64,000 bases of DNA, taken from CAYGTO01 sp964352815. Lineage in GTDB: Bacteria > Pseudomonadota > Alphaproteobacteria > Rickettsiales > UBA3002. The stretch's first letter is position 1, and every line of letters begins with the position of its first letter. The notes beneath the pieces are model-generated. The model was given only the letters and a program-made list of their open reading frames with translations, was not told the origin of the DNA and did not search any database. Below are positions 53,566 to 61,507 of this stretch, one piece after another. A program made the position numbers and the translations under genes. The DNA is taken from positions 1 through 64,000 of the forward strand of contig CAYGTO010000010.1 of assembly GCA_964352815.1 (NCBI GenBank). Reading direction: 5' to 3'.

Positions 53566-54596
53566 CCCTCTCTCCGCTCACCCGCCGGCGCCTTGCCATT
53601 TTTCGCCAAAACCGTCGCGGCTATATCAGCCTGTGGCTGTTCCTCATCCTGTTTATCCTCAGCCTGTTCGCCGAGCTGATCGCCAACGACCAGCCCATTT
53701 TGGTCAGCTATAAGGGCGAGCTGCTCTTCCCCATCTTTGAGACCTATCGCGAGGATGTCACCTTCGGCGGCATCCTTGAAAGCGAGGCTGACTATACCGA
53801 CCCATGGATCATTCAGGAGATCACCTCCCATGGCTGGATGGTGCTGCCCCTTCTGCCCTACCATCATCAAACCATCAATTTTGGCATTGCGCGCGCGCCA
53901 GCGCCGCCTTCTTCGGACAACACCCTCGGCGTCGATGACCAGGGCCGTGACGTGCTCGCCCGCGTGATTTACGGCTTCCGCATCTCGATTCTCTTCGCCC
54001 TCATCCTCACCTTCTTCGCCTCCCTCATCGGCATCATTATGGGCGCGATTCAGGGCTATTTCGGCGGCTGGACCGACCTGCTGCTCCAGCGCTTTATGGA
54101 GATTTGGGGCGGCATGCCAGTGCTCTATTTGCTCATCATTCTCGCCAGCATCATCACCCCCAGCTTCTGGTGGCTGCTCGCGCTGATGGTGCTGTTCTCC
54201 TGGATGACATTGGTGGATCTTGTGCGCGCGGAATTTCTGCGTGCACGGAATTTTGAATATGTCAAAGCCGCCCGTGCCCTCGGCGTGCGCGAAACCACCA
54301 TTATGTGGCGCCATGTGCTGCCCAATGCGCTGGTCTCGGTTTTCACCTTCGTGCCCTTCATTCTAAACGGCGCCATCACGACCCTCACCTCGCTCGACTT
54401 CCTCGGTTTCGGCCTGCCGCCCGGCTCCCCCTCCCTCGGCGAGCTGTTAGCGCAAGGCAAGAACAACCCGCAAAGCCCCTTCCTCGGCATCACCGCCTTT
54501 GTCGTGCTCGCTCTTATGCTTTCGCTTCTGATCTTCATCGGCGAGGCGGTGCGCGATGCGTTTAACCCGAAAAAGACGTTGGTGGAGGCGAAATGA
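53562..54596 (+). CDS. yejE: Peptide ABC transporter permease YejE
   Basis: The 344-residue permease has the N-terminal RRRLAIFRQNRRGYISLWLF typical of OppC-type subunits, the long periplasmic loop of YejE and the coupling motif FEYVKAARALGVRETTIMWRH. It pairs with YejB to form the membrane channel. Start and stop codons overlap with its neighbours by four bases each (ATGA). Confidence 0.94.
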   Translation: MTLSPLTRRRLAIFRQNRRGYISLWLFLILFILSLFAELIANDQPILVSYKGELLFPIFETYREDVTFGGILESEADYTDPWIIQEITSHGWMVLPLLPYHHQTINFGIARAPAPPSSDNTLGVDDQGRDVLARVIYGFRISILFALILTFFASLIGIIMGAIQGYFGGWTDLLLQRFMEIWGGMPVLYLLIILASIITPSFWWLLALMVLFSWMTLVDLVRAEFLRARNFEYVKAARALGVRETTIMWRHVLPNALVSVFTFVPFILNGAITTLTSLDFLGFGLPPGSPSLGELLAQGKNNPQSPFLGITAFVVLALMLSLLIFIGEAVRDAFNPKKTLVEAK

Positions 54597-56365
54597 GCTT
54601 ACTCTCTGTCACCAACCTCTCTCTCTCCTTCGGCGCGAGCACCGTCGTGGACGGGATCTCCTTTGACATTAAAAAAGGCGAGGTGCTAGGCATTGTCGGC
54701 GAGTCCGGCTCGGGCAAATCCCTCTCTGCCCTTTCCGTGATGGGCCTGGAGCCAAGCGCCGCCGCGACCTCAGGCAGCATCCGTTTTGAAGGCAAAGAGA
54801 TTCTCGGCAGCGGCGAGGAAGCGTTACGCACCCTCCGTGGCAATCAGATTTCGATGATTTTTCAAGAACCACAAAGTGCCCTCAACCCGCTGCACCGTAT
54901 CGGCAAGCAGGTCGATGAGATTATCAGCACTCACCAACAGCAAAAAGAACCGCTTCGCGAGGGAGCGGATGCGACCGCGGTGATCCAGAAAGATGTTGCA
55001 ACACGCTCTGGACTGCCGCGCCTGCCTGCGCGAAGCCCAAGCTTCGCTTCGGCGAAGACAGGTCGGCACAGTCGTGCCTCCTCGCAGAACGTAACGAAAC
55101 TCCGCAATAGTCTTTTAGACGTCGTCGGGCTGCCCAAAGACATCGCGACGCGCTTCCCCCACGAGCTCTCGGGCGGGCAGCGTCAGCGCGTGATGATTGC
55201 CATGGCAATTGCCAACAAACCTGACCTGCTTATTGCCGATGAGCCGACCACTGCGCTTGATGTCACGCTGCAGCAACAGATTCTCGATCTGCTCAAAACG
55301 CTGCAGCAACAGACCGGCATGGCGATGCTGTTTATCAGCCATGATTTGGGTGTTGTGCGGCGCGTCTGCGACCGGGTGGCGGTGATGAAAAATGGCCGGA
55401 TTGTCGAGAAGAATACGGTGCAGCAATTATTTGACACCCCGCAGCATGACTACACCAAAGCCTTGCTCAACGCGGCGCCCAATACCAAGCCCCTACCCTT
55501 GCCTGAGAAGGCACGTGAGCTACTCTACACGCGCAACATGAAGGTGCATTTCCCGATCAAGAAAGGTGTGCTGCGACGCACCGTCGATCATGTCAAAGCC
55601 GTCGACGGCATCTCCCTCTCGCTCAAAACTGGCGAGACGCTCGGCGTGGTTGGCGAATCCGGCTCGGGCAAAAGCACGCTCGGTTTTGGCCTACTTCGCC
55701 TGATCCAGAGCACTGGCCCCATCGTCTATATGGGCCGCGATTTGTCGCAGCAAACGAAAGAGCAACTGCGCAGCATGCGCCGCGATTTGCAGCTCGTTTT
55801 CCAAGACCCCTATGCCAGTCTCAACCCGCGCCTTACCGTCGGCGAGATCATCACGGAAGGGCTCGATGTCCATGAGGCGATGATGCGTAAACGTGTTGGA
55901 GCGCGCTCGGGCAGCCGCGTCTTCATTGATGACTCGCCCGAAGAAAAACGCCACATCAAGGCCCAAAAACTACGCACCATCGTGCAGCAAGTTGGCCTCA
56001 CGCCGGAAATGGCGAACCGTTTTCCGCATGAATTTTCTGGCGGTCAGCGCCAGCGCATCGCCATTGCCCGCGCAATGATTTTGCAGCCGCGCTTTGTTGT
56101 GCTCGATGAGCCGACCAGTGCGCTCGACCTCACCTTGCAGTCACAAATCATTGAGCTGCTGCAATCTTTCCAAGCGAAATTCAAACTCAGCTATCTCTTT
56201 ATCAGCCACGATCTGCGCGTCATTCGCGCGATGAGCCACCGTATTATGGTGATGAAGGATGGGAAGGTGATTGAAGAAAATGAGGCGAGTGAACTCCTCA
56301 CACATCCGCAGCACACATATACGAAGAAGCTGATTGCTGCTGCTTTTATGGAAAGCGCTTTATGA
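54593..56365 (+). CDS. yejF: Peptide ABC transporter double ATPase YejF with an in-frame repeat insertion
   Basis: The 590-residue product has two ATPase domains. Each has Walker A GESGSGKS, a signature (ELSGGQRQR, EFSGGQRQR) and Walker B (LLIADEPTTALD, FVVLDEPTSALD). In the first domain about 48 residues (120-167) separate IISTHQQQKE from LRNSLLDVVGLP, where relatives have a short helix link. This stretch is a family B palindrome (54952-55091) containing a smaller nested palindrome. It lies in the helical subdomain just before the signature and leaves all catalytic motifs intact. A lesser extra stretch near 55890-55950 (MRKRVGARSGSRVF) shows no clear repeat. Confidence 0.93.
   Translation: MSLLSVTNLSLSFGASTVVDGISFDIKKGEVLGIVGESGSGKSLSALSVMGLEPSAAATSGSIRFEGKEILGSGEEALRTLRGNQISMIFQEPQSALNPLHRIGKQVDEIISTHQQQKEPLREGADATAVIQKDVATRSGLPRLPARSPSFASAKTGRHSRASSQNVTKLRNSLLDVVGLPKDIATRFPHELSGGQRQRVMIAMAIANKPDLLIADEPTTALDVTLQQQILDLLKTLQQQTGMAMLFISHDLGVVRRVCDRVAVMKNGRIVEKNTVQQLFDTPQHDYTKALLNAAPNTKPLPLPEKARELLYTRNMKVHFPIKKGVLRRTVDHVKAVDGISLSLKTGETLGVVGESGSGKSTLGFGLLRLIQSTGPIVYMGRDLSQQTKEQLRSMRRDLQLVFQDPYASLNPRLTVGEIITEGLDVHEAMMRKRVGARSGSRVFIDDSPEEKRHIKAQKLRTIVQQVGLTPEMANRFPHEFSGGQRQRIAIARAMILQPRFVVLDEPTSALDLTLQSQIIELLQSFQAKFKLSYLFISHDLRVIRAMSHRIMVMKDGKVIEENEASELLTHPQHTYTKKLIAAAFMESAL
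54952..55091 (+). repeat. Family B repeat inside yejF, with nested palindrome
   Basis: Landmarks CTTCGCGAGGGAGCGG, GGTGATCCAGAAAG, CTGGACTGCCGCG and CTCCTCGCAGAACG match the other family B copies. Between about 55020 and 55063 an inner palindrome (CCTGCCTGCGCGAAG to CTTCGGCGAAGACAGG) appears to be a second element inside the first. Confidence 0.75.
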
Positions 56366-56367
56366 TG

Positions 56368-56499
56368 AAGCCGGTCAGTAGACCGGCCCTTTAGTCGCAC
56401 CGCGTTAGGCTTGGACTAGAAAAATTAAAGCTCAACGCATTAATTTTTCGCGTTCCAAGCGCGCAAAACAGCAGTGCAGCGCGGGGACAAACAAAAAAA
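56368..56499. repeat. Family A palindromic repeat after yejF, interrupted by another hairpin
   Basis: Variable hairpin CCGGTC-AGTA-GACCGG, then CCCTTTAGTCGCACCGCGTT and, after about 50 bases, CGCGCAAAACAGCAGTGCAG. The intervening AT-rich piece (GAAAAATTAAAG to CATTAATTTTTC) is itself an inverted repeat, so one element seems inserted into another. Confidence 0.7.
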
Positions 56500-57483
56500 C
56501 TACTCATCCACCACCAGCACCGTCGCACCGACGGTCTTACGCGCTTCCATATCGGCATGCGCCTGGGCGGCCTGCGAGAGGTAATAATTCTGGCCAATAT
56601 GCGGGGTCAGCCGGCCTTCGCACACCGCACGGAACAGCTCCGACGCGCCGACAATATATTCGGCATGGCTGGCAAAATGATCTCGGAAATTTGGCCGCGT
56701 GATAAAGAGCGATCCCTTGCGCTGCATCTCGCCGAGATCCACCGGGTCAATCGGCCCAGATGCCTCACCATAGCTCACCAATAGTCCAAAGACCGCCAAG
56801 CTCGCCACCGACGCGTCCCAGGTCGCCTTACCCACCGCGTCATAGACGACATTCACGCCCTCGCCTTTCGTGATCTCGCGCACCTTCTCGGCAATATCCT
56901 TCTCGCGGTAATTGATCACATGATCGCAGCCAAATTCCTTGGCTAGACGGCACTTTTCCTCGCTCCCCGCCGTGCCAATCACCGTCGCGCCGAGCTCTTT
57001 CGCCATCTGCACCAAGAGCAGCCCAACACCCCCGGCCGCTGCATGCACCAGCACCCGGCAACGATTATCGACGCGAAACGTCCCGCGCACAAGCATTTGC
57101 GCCGTCAGCCCTTGCACCATCAGCGCGACCGCATGCTGTTCATGCACCTCATCAGGAATACGCACCAAATGGTCTTCATTGATACAGCGCATTTGCGTAT
57201 AGGCGCCAGGCGGGCCGCCCGCATAGGCAACACGCATCCCCACTTCGGTAAAAAACTCGCATCCTGGCCCAACCGCCTCAATGATGCCCGCACCTTCCAT
57301 GCCAATGCCGCACGGGGTGCTCATCGGAAAATCGCCCGCGCGCTGCATGATATCGATATAATTCACCCCGACCGCACTTTGCTTAATGCGCACCTCTTTA
57401 TGGCCCGGCTCACCGACCTCGACCTCGCGCCACTGCATGACGTCTGGCCCGCCGGGCTGCTCAATGATGATCGCTTTGGGCAT
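56500..57483 (-). CDS. NADPH:quinone oxidoreductase (zeta-crystallin-like MDR family)
   Basis: The 327-residue product is a zinc-free medium-chain dehydrogenase of the QOR type. It has the N-terminal GroES-like domain (VGVNYIDIMQRAG), the NADPH-binding segment VLVHAAAGGVGLLLVQMAKELGATVIGT and the C-terminal VGATVLVVDE. It probably reduces quinones or related enones by one or two electrons; the physiological substrate is unknown. The ATG at 57483 (MPKAIIIEQPGG) fits the family start. Confidence 0.9.
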   Translation of the reverse strand: MPKAIIIEQPGGPDVMQWREVEVGEPGHKEVRIKQSAVGVNYIDIMQRAGDFPMSTPCGIGMEGAGIIEAVGPGCEFFTEVGMRVAYAGGPPGAYTQMRCINEDHLVRIPDEVHEQHAVALMVQGLTAQMLVRGTFRVDNRCRVLVHAAAGGVGLLLVQMAKELGATVIGTAGSEEKCRLAKEFGCDHVINYREKDIAEKVREITKGEGVNVVYDAVGKATWDASVASLAVFGLLVSYGEASGPIDPVDLGEMQRKGSLFITRPNFRDHFASHAEYIVGASELFRAVCEGRLTPHIGQNYYLSQAAQAHADMEARKTVGATVLVVDE

Positions 57484-57514
57484 GGTTTTCCTATTCTCCG
57501 TCATCTTCGACCGC

Positions 57515-57614
57515 GTGTCACCCGAAGCTTAAGCGAAGGGTGAAGCTGCTGCGAGCGTCAGAGATCTCATGCTACAAGATCCCCGAGGCGAACATGGTTC
57601 GCTCGACGATGACG
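57515..57614. repeat. Family E-like palindromic repeat
   Basis: GTGTCACCCGAAGCTTAAGC with GAAGGGTGAAG at one end and GCTCGACGATGACG at the other. It is a diverged relative of the 50394 element and opens the 370-base gap before mnmE. Confidence 0.45.
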
Positions 57615-57710
57615 AATCCCTTGTGTTTTCTTTAGTTCTTTTATATGACATTTCCAGCCGCGAAATACCAGAGGGAAAGAAAATGTATCAAGCGACCATA
57701 CCCACAAGAC

Positions 57711-57800
57711 TGTAACCCCGTCTTGATGACGGGGTGCGGGGGGCCCACATGCGTGAACTGTGCGTTACGCGCCAGACCCCGTAAAAGGTGCGGGGTGACA
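57711..57800. repeat. Family G palindromic repeat
   Basis: Arms TGTAACCCCGTCTTGATGAC and CCCCGTAAAAGGTGCGGGG with GTGACA form an inverted repeat. The rest of the 57484-57854 gap holds the family E-like copy and a short tandem GACTAAT run (57843-57864) overlapping the mnmE start; nothing else is apparent. Confidence 0.55.
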
Positions 57801-57854
57801 TGTGTGGAGCGACGACACTCTCTAAACATTTCCGTTACAAACGACTAATGACTA

Positions 57855-59354
57855 ATGACTAACGACTCATCTACCATCATCGCGCTTGCCACGCCGCCCG
57901 GGAAATCGGGGGTGGCGGTGATACGCCTATCGGGGCCGGACGCGCTGTCGGCCTTGCCGGCGCTCGGCGTTACCCTCTCTCCCACCCCGCGTCACGCGCA
58001 TTTGGTCGAGCTGAAAGACGGCGATTTGCCGATCGATCAGGCGCTGCTACTTTATTTCCCAAATCCGCACAGCTTCACCGGCGAAGCAGTCATTGAGCTG
58101 CATTGCCATGGCGGCCGCGCCATCATTGAGCGCCTCATTCGCCTGCTCACTGCCCTGCCCGCCATTCGCGCCGCCGAGCCGGGGGAGTTCACGCGCCGCG
58201 CCGTCGAGAATGGAAAGCTCGATATTTTGCAGGCCGAGGGGCTGGCCGATCTGATCGAGGCCGACACCGATGCCCAGCGCCAACAAGCCATCGCACAGCT
58301 TGGCGGCAACCGTTCCTCTCTGTATAATCAGCTGCGCGAGAAGGTCATTCACGCGCTGGCGCTGTTTGAGGCCTATATTGATTTTCCGGATGAGCCGGTG
58401 CCTGAGGCAGTGGTGGCGCAGGCCCAGCAAGATATTCAAGAAATTATCCATATGATCAATGGCTTACTAGATGATCAGCATCAGGGGGAGATCATTCGTG
58501 ACGGGGTCAAGGTCGCGATTATTGGCCCGCCCAATGCTGGAAAATCATCGCTTCTCAATTGGTTAGCGAAACGTGATGTCGCCATTGTCTCTGACATTGC
58601 TGGCACCACGCGCGATGTGCTGGAAGTGTCGCTCGATCTCGATGGTCATCTCGTCCGACTCTATGATACGGCCGGGATTCGCGAGACAGACGAAACCATC
58701 GAGGCAGAGGGAATTCGCCGCGCTGAGGCCCATGCCGAAGACGCCCATCTACTGTTGGTTATGTTAGACTCTAATAGTGAACAATCCATCTCATTTCGCG
58801 AGAAGCGAAGCGACGAAGCGATCCATTCAAGCAAACAAAAATGGACTGCCGCGTCGGCTAGCGCCTCCTCGCAGAATAAAAAAACCGTTCCTAGCTTCCA
58901 ACTTCCAGCCTCCCTTCAAAAGAAGCCGCATCTCATGCTTTGGAACAAGTGTGATCTGCTGCTTCGTCATCCTGAGCCAAAAGCGAAGGATCTATCGCGC
59001 CACACGCACCAAGATTCTTCGTCGGCCACGCCTCCTCAGAATGACGGATTTTCTGAAAACTCCCTTTTCATTTCCCTCAAAACCGGCGATGGCCTTGATG
59101 CATTCATGGCGTCTCTCACAGCCCAACTCCAGAATCATGTCAGCGCCGAGTCCTCAATCATCACCCGCGCGCGCCACCGCGATGCGTTGACCAAAGCGCG
59201 GGACTATCTTTCCCTCACCTTGACGCCAAAAGATCTCGAGCTAACATGTGAAGAGCTTCGCCTCGCCGCCGACCAGATTGGCGCGGTCACCGGCCATATC
59301 ACCACCGATGATCTGCTCGACGTGATTTTCTCGTCTTTCTGCATCGGGAAATAA
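57855..59354 (+). CDS. mnmE: tRNA modification GTPase MnmE with two in-frame repeat insertions
   Basis: With MnmG, MnmE installs the 5-carboxymethylaminomethyl (or related) group on wobble uridine. The 499-residue product exceeds the usual 440-455. The N-terminal tetrahydrofolate domain, G1 GPPNAGKSSL, DIAGTTRD, DTAGIRET, G4 NKCD and the C-terminal CIGK are intact. Two blocks are extra: about residues 309-350, a family B repeat after LLLVMLDSN, and about 370-402, a family E repeat after NKCDLL. They flank the guanine-specificity motif NKCD, and the following G5 reads SLKTGDG. Confidence 0.93.
   Translation: MTNDSSTIIALATPPGKSGVAVIRLSGPDALSALPALGVTLSPTPRHAHLVELKDGDLPIDQALLLYFPNPHSFTGEAVIELHCHGGRAIIERLIRLLTALPAIRAAEPGEFTRRAVENGKLDILQAEGLADLIEADTDAQRQQAIAQLGGNRSSLYNQLREKVIHALALFEAYIDFPDEPVPEAVVAQAQQDIQEIIHMINGLLDDQHQGEIIRDGVKVAIIGPPNAGKSSLLNWLAKRDVAIVSDIAGTTRDVLEVSLDLDGHLVRLYDTAGIRETDETIEAEGIRRAEAHAEDAHLLLVMLDSNSEQSISFREKRSDEAIHSSKQKWTAASASASSQNKKTVPSFQLPASLQKKPHLMLWNKCDLLLRHPEPKAKDLSRHTHQDSSSATPPQNDGFSENSLFISLKTGDGLDAFMASLTAQLQNHVSAESSIITRARHRDALTKARDYLSLTLTPKDLELTCEELRLAADQIGAVTGHITTDDLLDVIFSSFCIGK
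58791..58878 (+). repeat. Family B repeat inside mnmE (insertion 1)
   Basis: Landmarks TTTCGCGAGAAGCGAAGCG, GAAGCGATCCATTC, ATGGACTGCCGCG and CTCCTCGCAGAAT. The encoded peptide begins FREKRSDEAI and ends SSQN, in the same frame as the yejF and hemF copies. Confidence 0.75.
58967..59046 (+). repeat. Family E repeat inside mnmE (insertion 2)
   Basis: Begins GTCATCCTGAGCCAAAAGCG with AAGGATCTA and ends CCTCCTCAGAATGACGG, matching the intergenic copy at 50394. No stop occurs in the mnmE frame. Confidence 0.75.
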
Positions 59355-59379
59355 TGTATGTTTGCCCCTGCTCCGGTTT

Positions 59380-59460
59380 CCTGACCTCCGCAATAGGCCT
59401 AACGGGTTGGCTTGCGCCGCCCTTCGGGTCGCCGACTAAAGGTTCGGCCTACTGGCCTCA
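59380..59460 (-). repeat. Family A palindromic repeat between mnmE and mnmG
   Basis: Contains AGGCCTAACGGGTTGG, GTCGCCGACTAAAGG and the variable hairpin GGCC-TACT-GGCC. Confidence 0.65.
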
Positions 59461-59575
59461 TCTATTTTGTTGATCCTATGTCTCTGTACAACGCGGGAGC
59501 ATTAGGAAAATTCCTCCTTGGCATGGGCAGGTTTTTCTGGCATAGCATTCCACAGATATAGAACGGGTATCAAAA

Positions 59576-59591
59576 TGTTTCACGTGAAACA
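59576..59591. other. parS site 1 (intergenic)
   Basis: A perfect copy of TGTTTCACGTGAAACA, the bacterial centromere sequence bound by ParB, 55 bases before the mnmG start. It is identical to the three sites in rsmG. Confidence 0.93.
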
Positions 59592-59646
59592 TTTTTATCC
59601 AGCTCCCGGATGACGGGTGTGGCACAAAAGAAATAGGGTAGTGAAA

Positions 59647-61506
59647 ATGACACAGCAGCATCACTATGATGTGATCGTGGTGGGCGGCGGACATGCCGGC
59701 ACCGAGGCCTGCGCCGCAGCGGCGCGGCTTGGTGCGCGCACGCTCCTTCTTACCCATAAGAAAGCGACGATTGGTGAGATGTCCTGTAACCCGGCGATTG
59801 GCGGCGTGGCGAAAGGCACCTTGGTGCGCGAAATCGATGCATTGGATGGGGTAATGGGCCGGGCGATTGATCGTGCTGGTATTCATTTTCGGATGCTTAA
59901 CCAGAGTAAAGGTCCCGCCGTCCGTGGCCCGCGCGCCCAGGCAGATCGGAAGCTTTACCGCGAAGCCATTCAAGACATGCTGTTTCACTATGAAAATCTC
60001 GATATTATTGAAGATGGCGTCGATGATGTGATTTTGGATAATGGCGCTCTGAAAGGGGCGATTGGCGCCTCGGGAACGCATTACCACGCCCCTGCCCTGG
60101 TCCTTACCACCGGCACGTTTTTAAAAGGCAAAATCCATCTGGGCGAAAAGAATTGGCCCGCCGGACGGATCGATGAAGCGCCGGCCATTCAACTCTCAGA
60201 CACGCTGTATGGGCTTGGCCTCCAGATGGGCCGCCTCAAGACCGGTACGCCGGCACGGCTTGATGGCCGAACCATTGATTGGAGCCTTTGCGAACCCCAA
60301 CCGGGTGACACGCCGCCCACCCCTTTCTCCTATCTCACGGACGAGATTCGTGTTCCGCAAATTGAATGTTTCATTACCCATACCAACCCCGAAACACATA
60401 AAATTATCCAAGCCAATCTTGATCGTTCACCGATGTATTCTGGGCAGATTGAATCGATTGGCCCGCGCTATTGCCCGTCCATTGAAGACAAGGTGGTGCG
60501 CTTTGCAGACCGTGAACGCCATCAAATTTTCTTGGAGCCGGAAGGGCTCGATGATCACACCGTTTATCCGAACGGTATCTCAACCTCGCTCCCCGAAGAT
60601 GTTCAAGAGGCGTTGATTCATTCCATCGTCGGGCTCGAGAATGTCACCATTTTGCGGCCGGGCTATGCGATTGAATATGATTATGTCGATCCACGTGAAT
60701 TGCATCCAACGCTGGAAACAAAGAAAGTAAAAGGCCTGTATTTGGCTGGACAAATCAATGGCACGACAGGCTATGAAGAGGCTGGCGGGCAGGGGTTGAT
60801 TGCCGGGCTGAATGCAGCATTGTCACACTCGAACCGCCACTTCACCCTCGACCGGGCCGATGCCTATATTGGCGTGATGATCGATGATCTCATCACTCTG
60901 GGAACGCAAGAGCCGTACCGGATGTTTACCTCACGTGCGGAATATCGGCTCACCCTGCGCCCGGATAATGCCGATCTGCGTTTGACGCAAAAAGGCATGG
61001 ATATTGGATGCGTGAAAGAGGAACGGATTCAGGCCTTTGAAGATAAATGCTCACGGCTTAATCAAAGCCGTACGCTTTGCGATGGCTTAACCATGACTCC
61101 AAATGAGGCGGAGCGTCATGGCATTCATTTAAATAAGGATGGTATTCGTCGTTCGGCCTTTGAGCTGATGTCTTATCCTCATGTCACCTATGAAATGCTC
61201 TGTGATATTTGGCCGGAATTGAAGGAGATAGATCAAGACGTCAAAGAACAACTTGAGATCGACGCGACCTACCATGGCTATTTGGAGCGCCAGCGTTTGG
61301 ATATTGAAGCCTTCAAAAAAGAAGAGCATGTGCGTATTCCGGACTCGATCGACTATGATGCGATTCCATCTTTATCGAATGAGATTCGCACCAAGCTGAA
61401 AGAGTATCAACCGCAAAACTTGGGAATGGCGGGTCGTATCTCTGGCGTGACACCCGCCGCGATCACCATTCTCTCGGCGCATCTCAAACGCCGCCACGTC
61501 GCATAA
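59647..61506 (+). CDS. mnmG: tRNA uridine 5-carboxymethylaminomethyl synthesis enzyme MnmG (GidA)
   Basis: MnmG is the FAD- and NADH-dependent partner of MnmE. The 619-residue product has the FAD loop VVGGGHAGTEACAAAARLG, the SCNPAIGGVAKG motif, AGQINGTTGYEEAGGQG, and the C-terminal tRNA-binding helical part ending NLGMAGRISGVTPAAI. The ATG at 59647 matches MTQQHHYDVIVVGGG; the frame upstream to 59617 is not supported by the family. rsmG begins one base after the stop. No repeat insertion is seen. Confidence 0.95.
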   Translation: MTQQHHYDVIVVGGGHAGTEACAAAARLGARTLLLTHKKATIGEMSCNPAIGGVAKGTLVREIDALDGVMGRAIDRAGIHFRMLNQSKGPAVRGPRAQADRKLYREAIQDMLFHYENLDIIEDGVDDVILDNGALKGAIGASGTHYHAPALVLTTGTFLKGKIHLGEKNWPAGRIDEAPAIQLSDTLYGLGLQMGRLKTGTPARLDGRTIDWSLCEPQPGDTPPTPFSYLTDEIRVPQIECFITHTNPETHKIIQANLDRSPMYSGQIESIGPRYCPSIEDKVVRFADRERHQIFLEPEGLDDHTVYPNGISTSLPEDVQEALIHSIVGLENVTILRPGYAIEYDYVDPRELHPTLETKKVKGLYLAGQINGTTGYEEAGGQGLIAGLNAALSHSNRHFTLDRADAYIGVMIDDLITLGTQEPYRMFTSRAEYRLTLRPDNADLRLTQKGMDIGCVKEERIQAFEDKCSRLNQSRTLCDGLTMTPNEAERHGIHLNKDGIRRSAFELMSYPHVTYEMLCDIWPELKEIDQDVKEQLEIDATYHGYLERQRLDIEAFKKEEHVRIPDSIDYDAIPSLSNEIRTKLKEYQPQNLGMAGRISGVTPAAITILSAHLKRRHVA

Positions 61507-61507
61507 C

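Noticed and set aside
57505..57854. Replication origin in the gap before mnmE
   Set aside because: The locus is near an origin by gene content, but I see no clustered DnaA boxes or AT-rich unwinding region; the gap is mostly palindromic repeats.
57843..57864. Tandem GACTAAT run at the mnmE start as a regulatory repeat
   Set aside because: Only about three short units, too little to separate from chance or from the edge of a neighbouring repeat.
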